A stretch of 26,475 nucleotides of DNA. Origin: Chloroflexota bacterium. GTDB lineage: Bacteria > Chloroflexota > UBA6077 > CF-72. Location: assembly GCA_019242065.1 (NCBI GenBank), contig JAFAWJ010000768.1, forward strand, positions 1 to 26,475, read 5' to 3'. Both the position numbers and the translations under genes were made by a program. The number at the start of each line of letters is the position of its first letter. Within the stretch, counting starts at the first letter, position 1. The notes beneath the pieces are model-generated. The model had not been told where the DNA came from. It did no database searches and worked only from the letters and a program-made list of their open reading frames with translations. This document shows positions 8,515-15,571 of this stretch, in pieces.

Positions 8515-8675
8515 GCGGGTGCACGCTGCGGGTCGAAATTCCTGCGCCAGCGGAAGTGCGCTGTGCGGAACATGGGACGCGGGCTGTGCTGCTCCAGATG
8601 CCCAACGGACAGGTGCGCTACACGTTGCCGAATGACGAGGGTCAGAACGAAGCTCCGGTCGTGAACCGTTTGTAG
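8490..8675 (+). CDS. Possible small zinc-ribbon protein (61 aa)
   Basis: The frame from the GTG at 8490 reads as a protein: RFACGCTLRVEIP near the start, then VRCAEHG, giving a CxC and a CxxH pair 13 residues apart, the layout of a single zinc ribbon. The remainder is polar and ends at 8675. It starts opposite murJ, and the two 5' ends overlap by 25 bases if murJ uses its ATG at 8514. There is no good ribosome-binding site. The composition and paired metal ligands favour a real gene, but its short length leaves chance possible. I do not recognise a named family. Confidence 0.42.
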   Translation: MALLARFACGCTLRVEIPAPAEVRCAEHGTRAVLLQMPNGQVRYTLPNDEGQNEAPVVNRL

Positions 8676-8709
8676 CATTCCTCGCCGTTCGAGGCGGGTG
8701 TGCCAAACC

Positions 8710-8715
8710 TATACT
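8710..8715 (+). promoter_or_regulatory. -10 box TATACT of the deacetylase gene
   Basis: TATACT ends eight bases before the GTG at 8724. The best -35 candidate, TTCGAG (8688-8693), is poor. The geometry matches that before gatC and would give a leaderless mRNA beginning at this GTG. It decides the start in favour of 8724 over the GTG at 8700. Confidence 0.45.
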
Positions 8716-8723
8716 CGCCCGGC

Positions 8724-9713
8724 GTGCCACAGCGTGGAGCGCGCGCGGCCCGGCCCAAAAAGAAAGCTTCGCAACGCGGCCTGCCCCTGCGCTGGTTGTG
8801 GGTGGCGTCGCTGGCGCTGGTCGGCGTCGGGGTGCTGGCGGCGCTGAGCACCGGGCGCTTCCTCCAGGCGGCGCAGCCCGCGCTGCCGACGTTGGCCGTC
8901 CCCATGTTCGAGCCAACGCTCGCGGCCACCCCGGAACCCCCGGTCGCGGCGCCGGCTGCTACGCCATTGCCGACGCCGCTTGCTCCGACGGCCGTGCGCG
9001 CCCCCGTGGCCGCCAGGGCCACGCCAGTGCCGACTCGCGCGGCGCCCACGCCTGTTCCTGCCGTGAAACCGGCGTCTGCACCCGCGACTACCGTGGCCGC
9101 TGGCGCGCCACCGGGTTCGACGCCGGGCAGTGGCGGCGCGGTCATGCTCACCTTCGACGTGGGCGCCGACCGCGGCTACGCCGAGGACATCCTCGACACA
9201 CTTGCCGACGAGCACGTCGCGGCCAGCTTTGGCGTCACCGGCGACTGGGCGAAAGCCAACGCCGACCTGGTGCACCGCATGGCCGCCGACGGGCATCTGG
9301 TCTTCAATCACACCCTCGATCACCGCTCGTTTACGGGCGCCTCGGATTCCCGGGGCGGTCTGTCTTCGGTGGCGCGGCGTGCGGAGCTGGACGAGGCGGA
9401 CGCCATCATTTCGCCGCTCATCGGTCATTCGACGCGGCCGTTCTATGGCCTCCCGTACGGCGACGACGACGCGCACGTGGCGGCGGACGTTGCCCAGGAT
9501 GGCTTCACGCGCAAGGTTGGCTGGACGGTGGACTCGGACGGCTGGCGAGGACTGCAGTCGGCAGACATCCTGGCGCGCTGCTTGAAGCTGGCGGCGCCGA
9601 ATGCGGTGTACATCTTCCACGTGGGCCACGAGTCGCAGGACAGCGTCGCCCTGGAGCAGATCATTCGCGGCCTGCGCGAAAAGGGCTACGCCTTCAAGCG
9701 CGTCGACGGATAA
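8724..9713 (+). CDS. Membrane-anchored polysaccharide deacetylase (NodB/CE4 fold, PdaA-like)
   Basis: The protein has a basic cytoplasmic N-terminus (RPKKK), one membrane helix (WLWVASLALVGVGVLAAL) and a Pro/Ala/Thr linker of about 85 residues. A CE4 domain follows from about 9140, so the enzyme should act outside the cell on peptidoglycan or another amino-sugar polymer. CE4 motifs visible are LTFDVGADRGY (motif 1), NHTLDHRSF (His pair of motif 2), RPFYGLPYG (motif 3), WTVDSDGW (motif 4) and IFHVGHES (motif 5). The second, metal-binding Asp of the usual TFDDG is Val here, as Asn replaces it in B. subtilis PdaA (TFDNGYENGY), so this is not necessarily inactive. Substrate unknown. The GTG at 8700 is an alternative start. 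Confidence 0.85.
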   Translation: MPQRGARAARPKKKASQRGLPLRWLWVASLALVGVGVLAALSTGRFLQAAQPALPTLAVPMFEPTLAATPEPPVAAPAATPLPTPLAPTAVRAPVAARATPVPTRAAPTPVPAVKPASAPATTVAAGAPPGSTPGSGGAVMLTFDVGADRGYAEDILDTLADEHVAASFGVTGDWAKANADLVHRMAADGHLVFNHTLDHRSFTGASDSRGGLSSVARRAELDEADAIISPLIGHSTRPFYGLPYGDDDAHVAADVAQDGFTRKVGWTVDSDGWRGLQSADILARCLKLAAPNAVYIFHVGHESQDSVALEQIIRGLREKGYAFKRVDG

Positions 9714-9783
9714 GTCCCGCACAGCGCTTTCCTTCCCGCTCCGCGTCACAATGCGCACTGGGACGGCTGGCTGACACCACCGG

Positions 9784-9811
9784 TTGTGTCGTAGGCTGTG
9801 CGAAGTACAAT
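9784..9811 (+). promoter_or_regulatory. Likely promoter of the DinB-XRE-OCD cluster
   Basis: TTGTGT (9784-9789), a 16-base spacer and TACAAT (9806-9811) make a good sigma-70-type promoter in the 98-base gap after the deacetylase. The box abuts the ATG at 9812, so transcription would begin about seven bases inside that reading frame. The true start may therefore lie downstream, for example the TTG at 9860, which has GGAG just before it. Confidence 0.5.
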
Positions 9812-10525
9812 ATGTCGTCCCGAGACGCGACCAGACCACAAGATCTGGGGCCGGAGCGCTTGAAACCGGCTCCGGGCGCGCCTATCCTCGACCCCAGTGT
9901 TGAGGCCGAAGGACGGGCGACAGACCTCTGCACCGATCAGGCCCCACACAACGTTGCCCGCGAGCGCATCCTGGCCTGGCTGGCCGAGGGCGCACGCGAG
10001 GTGACCTGGGCACTGTGCTGGTTGCCGCGTGAGCACTGGGCTGAGCAACCCTCCGTCGGGTTGGACAACTGGCCCGTGCTGCGCCACGTGCGCCACCTCG
10101 TACTCCAGGAAACACATCAGATTCTGCCCGCCGTCCGCCAGGCGCTGGGCGAGGCCGCTGCCGAGTCGCCGGTCCGGTCCGCCATCGAACTCCAGCAAGC
10201 CGAGGCGACGTGGGACACCACGTCGCTGGTTGAGTCCGCAGAGGGCCTCGTTCGCGGTCTCGCCGAATCGCGGTTCGAGTTGTTACATCGACTCGAAGCG
10301 GCGCCGGATGCCGTCTGGCTGCAGCCACTGCCGGTGGCTACGGCCGAGGCGTGTGGCGTCACGTCTCCCGTCGGGCTTGACTGGTTGCTGCTGAGCGCGC
10401 GTCAGCACGAGCAGCAGCACGTCGCGGCGGTCTGGAAGATCGCACTCAACTGGGATCGTGTCCCCCGCACCGCGATCCCCGGTGTTCCACTACACCCTGC
10501 CGACAGGCTCGAGGAGTCACACTGA
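9812..10525 (+). CDS. DinB-like four-helix-bundle protein
   Basis: The product is up to 237 residues and cytoplasmic. The first 45 residues or so are unconserved-looking. A helical bundle follows: RILAWLAEGAREVTWAL, DNWPVLRHVRHLVLQETHQ, and the terminal ARQHEQQHVAAVWKIAL. Histidines in the second helix and the HEQQH of the last helix sit where DinB/YfiT-family proteins bind a divalent metal. Some relatives are thiol-dependent S-transferases, others have no known activity, so I give no reaction. Its TGA lies one base before the XRE gene's ATG, which implies co-translation with the regulator. The start is uncertain (ATG 9812 or TTG 9860) because of the promoter position. Confidence 0.7.
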   Translation: MSSRDATRPQDLGPERLKPAPGAPILDPSVEAEGRATDLCTDQAPHNVARERILAWLAEGAREVTWALCWLPREHWAEQPSVGLDNWPVLRHVRHLVLQETHQILPAVRQALGEAAAESPVRSAIELQQAEATWDTTSLVESAEGLVRGLAESRFELLHRLEAAPDAVWLQPLPVATAEACGVTSPVGLDWLLLSARQHEQQHVAAVWKIALNWDRVPRTAIPGVPLHPADRLEESH

Positions 10526-10526
10526 G

Positions 10527-11465
10527 ATGCTCGACCAGGTCACGAACCTTGAATCCGACAGCGATTTTGCGCTGCCCACGGCCTCGCTCGATCTTTCGAC
10601 GCGAATGCGTGATCTTCGGACGCGCCAGGGCTTGAAGCAGAGCGAGGTCGCTCGCCGAATGAGGCTTGATCCCAGCATCCCGAGTTTGTGGGAGCAGGGC
10701 AAACGCATGGTGCCCGCCAATCGGCTGCGCGCGCTTGCTGATGCGCTGGAGGTCAGCGTCGAGGAGTTGCTGGAAGGTGTCTCTGGCGCGCAGCCGGCCG
10801 CGAGCGGAGCGCTGCTCGACGAGTCAGCGCTGCCGCCGCCACCGCATGCCACGAGTGTCGTCGAGTTGATCGACGAGCGCACCGTGCGTCCGCTGCCCGT
10901 GGACGAGGTGCCCTTGCTGCGCCTGGTTCCGCAGGAAGTTGTCGAAGACCTACCGACGCCGCCGACCGACGGCGAGGTGCTCGTGGAGCAGTGGGTCGCC
11001 CCGGAGCGGCCGCCCCTCGAAGGCTGGATCCCCGACGGTTGGCAGCCGACCGACCGCATCCAGGACATTACGCCGTCACTGCCGGACGGCTACTGGCTAG
11101 ATCCTGTGAAGCTCGAGCGCGCTGCTGCGCGCCAGCTGCTGCGCAGCCGGCTGTGCGCCGACGACCAGAGCGTCGTCGGCGCACGTCACGTGCCCGGCGC
11201 CGCTCTGGCGGAGCGGCTGTACCGTCACTGCGGCCGCGAAGACGGCTTCCTGGTCAGCAGCCGACTGCCCCTGGCCGAGTCGATCTTCCGCTGTGTGCTG
11301 ACCGCCGATCACGGCGGGCTGACGGATGGCGCGCTCGTCGAGATGCTGCGTGAGCGCTCTGGGGCCGTGCCAGTCTCGTCGACGCTATTGCGGCGGATGC
11401 GCGACACCGTGCGGGCGTACCCGATCCGGCGTGTCGACGCGGACCTGTTCGGGGGGCGCCGGTAG
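10527..11465 (+). CDS. XRE-family HTH regulator with an unassigned C-terminal region
   Basis: The protein has 312 residues from the ATG at 10527, which follows GAGGAG by ten bases. Residues 24-84 form a Cro/CI-type helix-turn-helix: RMRDLRTRQGLKQSEVARRM, then SLWEQGKRMVPANRLRALADAL. Next comes an acidic, proline-rich linker of about 110 residues (85-195), then a helical C-terminal part (YWLDPVKLERAAARQLL to RRVDADLF) that I cannot place in a family. It looks like a DNA-binding sensor, but no ligand motif can be named. It lies between DinB-like and OCD-family genes with no gaps, and probably belongs to the same transcript. Its last codons hold a GGGGGG run (11451-11456). Confidence 0.8.
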   Translation: MLDQVTNLESDSDFALPTASLDLSTRMRDLRTRQGLKQSEVARRMRLDPSIPSLWEQGKRMVPANRLRALADALEVSVEELLEGVSGAQPAASGALLDESALPPPPHATSVVELIDERTVRPLPVDEVPLLRLVPQEVVEDLPTPPTDGEVLVEQWVAPERPPLEGWIPDGWQPTDRIQDITPSLPDGYWLDPVKLERAAARQLLRSRLCADDQSVVGARHVPGAALAERLYRHCGREDGFLVSSRLPLAESIFRCVLTADHGGLTDGALVEMLRERSGAVPVSSTLLRRMRDTVRAYPIRRVDADLFGGRR

Positions 11466-12445
11466 CGCTCCTTCTCACGCGTGGCGATCTGAGCCGCCTG
11501 CTGGACTATGACGCGGTCATCGAGGCGGTAGCCGGCGCGTTCGCGGCCTACAGCGGCGGCCGGACGCAGACGCCGCTGCGGGTAGGTGTCGAGCCGCCTG
11601 GCACCCACGGCGTCTTGCTGGCGATGCCGTGCGCGGTGGCCGAACCGCCGGCGCTGGGCGCCAAGATCGTCTCGGTGTTTCGTGACAACCCGTCGCGCGG
11701 GCTGCCGACGGTGACGTCGATCTACATCCTGAGTGACTATGCGACCGGCGCGCCGCTGGCGCTCATGGACGGTGGCTATCTGACCGGCATCCGCACGGCG
11801 GCCGGCTCGGCGGTGGCCACCCGTGTGCTGGCCCGCTCGACTGCGCACATCCTGGGAGTATTCGGGACGGGGGTGCAGGCGCGGTTCCACGTCGAGACGA
11901 TTCGTCGCGTGCGCGCGCTGGACCGAGTCCTGGTCGCAGCGACGTCGGCTCCCAAGGCGGACGCCTTCGCCACGTGGGTGACCTCGACGACGGGGCTGTC
12001 GGCTGTGGCGGCCTCGGCAGACGAGGTCTCCGCCGCGGACATTGTGGCGGTGTGTACGACGAGTCCGACGCCGGTGGTCGTAGCCGGCGCCGTACAGGAT
12101 GGGGCGCATATCGCCGCGGTGGGGGCCTTCACGCCTTCGACGCGTGAGCTGCCATCTGAAGTGGTTGCGCGCGCTGCCGTGTACGTCGACACGCGGCCTG
12201 GGGCGTTCAGCGAGGCGGGCGACCTGTTGTTGGCGCGCGACGAGACGTCATTCTCGCTGGAGGACGTCCGCGGCGAGGTGGGCGAGGTGCTGCTCGGCAG
12301 CGTGCCCGGACGGGCCAGCGACCACGAGGTGACGGTCTACAAGTCCGTTGGCGCCGCGTTTCTGGACGTAGCCACGGCGCGGCTGGCGTTGGAGGCGGCT
12401 GGCCAGCGCGCCAGCGGAACTGTTTACGAATTTCAAGCCGAGTAG
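11462..12445 (+). CDS. Ornithine cyclodeaminase / mu-crystallin family protein, start codon unclear
   Basis: The family comprises NAD(P)-dependent enzymes (ornithine or lysine cyclodeaminases, alanine dehydrogenase, ketimine reductases). Visible features are GAKIVSVFRDNPSRGLPTV with the active-site Lys, DGGYLTGIRTAA, the Rossmann turn GVFGTGVQARFHV, and AVGAFTPSTRELPSE followed by VDTRPGAFSEAGDL. The conserved N-terminus (ALLLTRGDLSRLLDYDAVIEAV, then TPLRVGVE) is plainly coded from about 11465. Yet no ATG, GTG or TTG occurs in frame between the TGA at 11351 and the TTG at 11615, and starting at 11615 would cut off about 50 residues including the conserved Arg. The natural start position is a GTA at 11462 that overlaps the XRE stop TAG. 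A sequencing error or frameshift is possible. Exact substrate unknown. Confidence 0.88.
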   Translation, partial: VALLLTRGDLSRLLDYDAVIEAVAGAFAAYSGGRTQTPLRVGVEPPGTHGVLLAMPCAVAEPPALGAKIVSVFRDNPSRGLPTVTSIYILSDYATGAPLALMDGGYLTGIRTAAGSAVATRVLARSTAHILGVFGTGVQARFHVETIRRVRALDRVLVAATSAPKADAFATWVTSTTGLSAVAASADEVSAADIVAVCTTSPTPVVVAGAVQDGAHIAAVGAFTPSTRELPSEVVARAAVYVDTRPGAFSEAGDLLLARDETSFSLEDVRGEVGEVLLGSVPGRASDHEVTVYKSVGAAFLDVATARLALEAAGQRASGTVYEFQAE

Positions 12446-12457
12446 TGGCACACGCAG

Positions 12458-12466
12458 TGGTATAGT
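12458..12466 (+). promoter_or_regulatory. Extended -10 promoter (TGGTATAGT) before rsfS
   Basis: TG at 12458-12459, one base, then TATAGT (12461-12466) is an extended -10 element. No convincing -35 is seen. The predicted transcription start is near 12473-12475, only a few bases after the OCD-family stop at 12445. Confidence 0.5.
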
Positions 12467-12473
12467 CGCGGTC

Positions 12474-12884
12474 ATTCTCAGCCGTTCAGAAATCGCCCCC
12501 GAATCGAGTTTTACCCAGGTCCAGGCGCAGGACAGCGCCGAAGCGCTGGCCCTCGCCCGACGGGTGGTCGACCTCGCGTCCGATAAACAGGCCAGCGATA
12601 TTGTTCTGCTCGATATTCGCGGCGTTTCGCTGATCGCGGACTATTTTGTGATCTGTACCGCGGGCAGCGAGCGGCAGGCCTCGGCGATCTTGAAGGACCT
12701 CGGCGACAAGCTCCTCGAGGAGTTCGGGCGCAAGCCGCGGCATACCGAGGGCAAGCCGGATTCGGGGTGGGTGCTGCTGGATTATGGCGACGTGATCATT
12801 CACGTCTTCTCGGTGGACCAGCGCGCTTTTTACGACCTCGAGCAGTTGTGGGCGGCGGCGACGCCGATTGTTCGCTTGCAGTAG
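12474..12884 (+). CDS. rsfS: Ribosomal silencing factor RsfS (start codon uncertain)
   Basis: RsfS binds L14 of the 50S subunit and blocks subunit joining when nutrients are short. Recognisable text: DKQASDIVLLDIRGVSLIADYFVICTAGSERQ is split across the fold's first strands, then DSGWVLLDYGDVIIHVFS, and the Tyr-Asp-Leu-Glu-x-Leu-Trp end (FYDLEQLW). The only canonical start is the GTG at 12564 (106 residues). The frame upstream continues as protein-like helix 1 (DSAEALALARRVVDLASDKQ) matching relatives, so coding clearly begins earlier. An ATT at 12474 lies seven bases after a TATAGT box. I give that as the outer limit, and 12564 is the conservative alternative. Neither has a Shine-Dalgarno sequence. 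Confidence 0.9.
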   Translation: MLSRSEIAPESSFTQVQAQDSAEALALARRVVDLASDKQASDIVLLDIRGVSLIADYFVICTAGSERQASAILKDLGDKLLEEFGRKPRHTEGKPDSGWVLLDYGDVIIHVFSVDQRAFYDLEQLWAAATPIVRLQ

Positions 12885-12898
12885 AAACGGGCACACGC

Positions 12899-13096
12899 AT
12901 GGACAGGGATGGTGGGATTGGCAGTCCGCAGGTGTTCGGCGCTGGGGTGAGCCTCGGCGTCTTTGCGGGGATCGTGATCGGCTCGCTGGTGACGTGGTGG
13001 CTGGGCGAAGCCGCGCTGGGCTTGCTGCAGCGCCTGGCGAGCCGCCTGTTCGACGGTCGCCGCGATCGGATCCGCTTCGAGCTCCTCTTGCAATAA
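12899..13096 (+). CDS. Small single-pass membrane protein (65 aa)
   Basis: I do not recognise a family. The ATG at 12899 is 14 bases after the rsfS stop. The sequence has a short polar N-terminus (MDRDGGIGSPQ), one Gly/Val-rich hydrophobic helix (about residues 14-35, ending in TWWLG) and a basic amphipathic tail (LQRLASRLFDGRRDRIRF), so it likely sits in the cytoplasmic membrane with the tail inside. It probably shares the rsfS transcript. It is convergent with ndk, with four bases between stops. Confidence 0.55.
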   Translation: MDRDGGIGSPQVFGAGVSLGVFAGIVIGSLVTWWLGEAALGLLQRLASRLFDGRRDRIRFELLLQ

Positions 13097-13100
13097 GCGG

Positions 13101-13556
13101 CTATTCGAAGATCCAGCGATCGGTTTCGCGCCCGTAGCTGGCGAGTTCGCCGTCAGTGAACCACAGCGCCAGTTCGCGGTCGGCGGTCTCGGGCGCGTCC
13201 GAGGCGTGGATCAGGTTGCGACCGATATCCAGCGCCAGGTCGCCGCGAATGGTGCCCGGCGCCGCGTTGAGCGGATTGGTGGCCCCGACCGAATTGCGCA
13301 CCATCTGCACCGCGCTGGTCCCCTCGACGCACGCCACAACCACCGGTCCGCTGGTGATGTACGCCAGCAGCCCGTCGTAAAACGGCTTGCCCAGATGCTC
13401 CGCGTAATGTTGTTCGGCGAGCTCGGAGGAAACCTGCACCAGTTTGAGCCCGACGAGCTTCAGCCCGCGCGACTCGAGACGGCTCAGGATCGGTCCAACC
13501 AGGCCGCGCTGGACGCCATCTGGCTTGACAATGACCAGGGTGCGCTGCATGCCCAT
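13101..13556 (-). CDS. ndk: Nucleoside diphosphate kinase
   Basis: Ndk moves the gamma-phosphate from ATP to NDPs through a phospho-histidine. It shows [16 protein letters not shown] at the start, [16 protein letters not shown], the nucleotide-site [22 protein letters not shown], and the catalytic His in [17 protein letters not shown]. From the ATG at 13556 the product is 151 residues, as usual for the family. A second ATG two codons on (13550) is equally possible. An AGGTAGG lies ten bases before the first ATG, a fair Shine-Dalgarno. The open frame continues 60 codons upstream, but this stretch is not family sequence and overlaps the promoter of the next gene. Confidence 0.96.
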   Translation of the reverse strand: MGMQRTLVIVKPDGVQRGLVGPILSRLESRGLKLVGLKLVQVSSELAEQHYAEHLGKPFYDGLLAYITSGPVVVACVEGTSAVQMVRNSVGATNPLNAAPGTIRGDLALDIGRNLIHASDAPETADRELALWFTDGELASYGRETDRWIFE

Positions 13557-13601
13557 ATGCCGGAAGCCTACCTGAATGGTGCGTTTGGAGATGCACGTGT
13601 G

Positions 13602-13630
13602 TTGCAGCCGTGAGATTGAGGGCCTATTCT
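13602..13630 (+). promoter_or_regulatory. Likely promoter of the DUF5679 gene
   Basis: TTGCAG (13602-13607), a 17-base spacer and TATTCT (13625-13630) would start a transcript near 13637, giving a leader of about 63 bases. CGGCCC (13640-13645) and GGGCCG (13669-13674) within that leader can pair. Confidence 0.4.
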
Positions 13631-13699
13631 CTCTCGATGCGGCCCACTTCCCGTTCCGCTCTTGTGTCGGGCCGACTTTCGACCAGTGTGGAGTGAACC

Positions 13700-13849
13700 G
13701 TGGCAACTGGCTACTGCATGAAGTGCAAAGCCTCACGCGAAATCAAGAACGCCAAACAAATCACGATGAAGAACGGTCGGCCGGCGACCGAGGGCGCGTG
13801 TCCGGTGTGCGGCACCAAGATCTTCAAGATCGGCGCGGGCACCAAGTAA
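13700..13849 (+). CDS. DUF5679-type mini zinc-ribbon protein (49 aa)
   Basis: The start is the GTG at 13700, preceded by GGAG six bases upstream, a proper ribosome-binding site. The protein reads [20 protein letters not shown], then [20 protein letters not shown] and a short basic tail. This is the DUF5679 pattern: CxxC, KNGRPA, CPVCG. It should bind one zinc ion. The function of the family is unknown to me; small size and basic charge suggest nucleic acid or protein binding, which is inference. It lies between divergent ndk and convergent ruvB, seven bases from the ruvB stop. Confidence 0.85.
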   Translation: MATGYCMKCKASREIKNAKQITMKNGRPATEGACPVCGTKIFKIGAGTK

Positions 13850-13856
13850 CCGCTCT

Positions 13857-14927
13857 TTAGACGGGGGCCTCGTCGCCCCCCGATTCACCCGTGTCCAGTG
13901 GCAGCTGGTGCGCCGCCCGACGGCGTGGTAGCTGCAGACCCAGGTGCGCATACGCTTTGGGTGTTGCCTGGCGGCCGCCTGGGGTGCGGAGGACGAAGCC
14001 CTCGTACAGCAAATAGGGTTCGACCACGTCCTCGAGTGTATCGATTTCCTGCTGCATCGCCGCGGCCAGCGCGGAAACCCCCGCTGGCCGGCCCGCATAG
14101 TGGTTGATGAGGGTCCTCAAGTAGCGGCGGTCCAGGTCGTCCATGCCCACGCCGTCGACGCCTTCCAGGTCCAGGGCGTCGTTGACCAGCGCTCGATCGA
14201 CGTTGTCCACGTGGTCCACCTGGGCGAAGTCGCGTACACGGCGCAGCAGCCGATTGGCGATGCGCGGCGTGCCTCGCGAACGACGGGCAATTTCCTCGGC
14301 GGCGTCGTCGTCGAGGACAACGTTCAGCAGGCCGGCTGAGCGTCGCACGATCTCCGTGAGGTCGGCGACGGCGTAGAAGTCCAGCTCGAAATTGAGTCCG
14401 AAGCGCTCGCGAAGCGGAGAGGACAGCAGGCCTTTGCGGGTGGTGGCGCCCACCAGCGTGAACGGCTCGACTGGCAGGGCGATGGGTGTGGCGTAGGGGC
14501 CCTTGTTGAGGACGAAGTCGACCTTGTAGTCCTCCATGGCCGGGTAGATGTATTCCTCGACGACGCGCGGCAGGCGGTGGATCTCGTCGATGAACACCAC
14601 GTCGCCGCGCTGCAGGCGGGTCAGGGTGCCCATCAGGTCGGCGGGACGCTCGAGGGCCGGGCCGGAGGTCGACAGCAGGCTGCCGTGCATTTCGGCGGCG
14701 ACGATGTGCGCCAGGGTGGTCTTGCCCAGGCCGGGCGGGCCGCTGAGCAGCAGGTGGTCGAGCGGCTCGCCGCGCTGACGGGCGGCCTCCAGGGCGATCG
14801 AGAGTCGGCGGCGCTGCAGGTCCTGGCCGATGAATTCGCTCAAGCTGCGCGGACGTAGCGCGCTTTGCAGTTGCTCCTCTTCACCGCCGGACGACTCGGG
14901 TGAGACCATGCGGTTGTCCATACTCAT
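13857..14927 (-). CDS. ruvB: Holliday junction branch-migration ATPase RuvB
   Basis: RuvB is the AAA+ hexamer that drives branch migration. The 356-residue protein has all landmarks: RPRSLSEFIGQ at the start, Walker A GPPGLGKTT (63-71), Walker B DEIH (114-117), sensor GATTRKG, arginine-finger region PLRERFG, and the C-terminal winged helix (TPKAYAHLGLQLP). The N-terminal 20 residues are extra and polar. The ATG at 14927 overlaps the ruvA stop in an ATGA, so the two are translationally coupled. It is the last gene of GT-C, ruvC, ruvA, ruvB. Confidence 0.98.
   Translation of the reverse strand: MSMDNRMVSPESSGGEEEQLQSALRPRSLSEFIGQDLQRRRLSIALEAARQRGEPLDHLLLSGPPGLGKTTLAHIVAAEMHGSLLSTSGPALERPADLMGTLTRLQRGDVVFIDEIHRLPRVVEEYIYPAMEDYKVDFVLNKGPYATPIALPVEPFTLVGATTRKGLLSSPLRERFGLNFELDFYAVADLTEIVRRSAGLLNVVLDDDAAEEIARRSRGTPRIANRLLRRVRDFAQVDHVDNVDRALVNDALDLEGVDGVGMDDLDRRYLRTLINHYAGRPAGVSALAAAMQQEIDTLEDVVEPYLLYEGFVLRTPGGRQATPKAYAHLGLQLPRRRAAHQLPLDTGESGGDEAPV
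13863..13880. terminator. GC hairpin at the ruvB/DUF5679 convergent ends
   Basis: GGGGGC (13863-13868) and GCCCCC (13875-13880) pair over a six-base loop, inside the last codons of ruvB and just past the DUF5679 stop. It has no T-tract, so it is only a candidate shared terminator. Confidence 0.35.
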
Positions 14928-15565
14928 GGGCGACCACGGTCGTGTTGAGCTTTGAAGTACTCGGTGATGATGTCCTGAATGCTGGTGATGTCCTCGCGTG
15001 TGGCGAGCAGTTGCTCGACGCCGCGCTGCGCTTCGGGTCGCTTGAGGCCCATCTGCATCAGCAACTGGACGGCGTCGGCACGCATCTCGTCGGCTTCGTT
15101 GCGTCTCACGGCCACCGGCGCGCGCGATGTCGGCTGCAGGAACGCGCCCACTTTTTTGCGCAGACTGGCAATGATCTTGTCGGCGCCGTCCAGGGTGATA
15201 CCCGGCAGGCTATCGAGGTAGGCGCGATTGGCCTGGTGAATGGCGACGGCGATGTCTTCCACGGGCGCGGTCATGGCGCGTGAGGCGACCCGTCCCCCGA
15301 CCCGCGGCACGCTGATCAGCAACTGCCAGAAGGCTTTCTGTTCGGCGCTGAGGAAGCCGAACAGCACCGGCCAGGGCTGGTCGCGGCCAGACTGCGCGCT
15401 GACGTACAGCACGAGGTCCGCATCCACGGGGTACTGCGCGGAGAGCTCCTGGTCGACGACGGGCGGCACGATGACCTCGTAGCCGATACCGCCTGCTTCG
15501 ACGATGATGACCTCGTCGCTATCGGTCGGGTGACCCCGGTACGTGCCGCGCAGGTACGCGTACAT
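14924..15565 (-). CDS. ruvA: Holliday junction DNA helicase subunit RuvA (divergent)
   Basis: RuvA binds the four-way junction and loads RuvB. The 213-residue protein starts MYAYLRGTYRGHP rather than the usual MIGRLRG, but keeps GGIGYEVIVPP in the OB-fold. It carries two helix-hairpin-helix units (SVPRVGGRVASRAM; SLPGITLDGADKIIASLRKKV) and a C-terminal three-helix domain (DEMRADAVQLLMQMGLKRPEAQ, split over its helices) that contacts RuvB. The first HhH has PRVG instead of GVGP, so the family match is clear from layout and context more than from identity. It begins six bases after the ruvC stop and overlaps ruvB. Confidence 0.92.
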   Translation of the reverse strand: MYAYLRGTYRGHPTDSDEVIIVEAGGIGYEVIVPPVVDQELSAQYPVDADLVLYVSAQSGRDQPWPVLFGFLSAEQKAFWQLLISVPRVGGRVASRAMTAPVEDIAVAIHQANRAYLDSLPGITLDGADKIIASLRKKVGAFLQPTSRAPVAVRRNEADEMRADAVQLLMQMGLKRPEAQRGVEQLLATREDITSIQDIITEYFKAQHDRGRP

Positions 15566-15571
15566 CCCGAT

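Noticed and set aside
6922..8664. Plus-strand 580-aa frame opposite murJ
   Set aside because: Extremely Gln/Arg/His/Asp-rich text with no motif is the antisense image of a hydrophobic membrane protein.
8798..9780. N-terminal extension of the DinB-like frame through the deacetylase gene
   Set aside because: The frame is open by chance. The text is Arg/Gly/Ala noise, the NodB domain is in another frame, and a promoter lies at 9784-9811.
11445..11465. Programmed -1 frameshift joining XRE and OCD
   Set aside because: The C-GGG-GGG run is not a proper X-XXY-YYZ slippery heptamer and no downstream structure is obvious. It is kept only as one option for the missing start.
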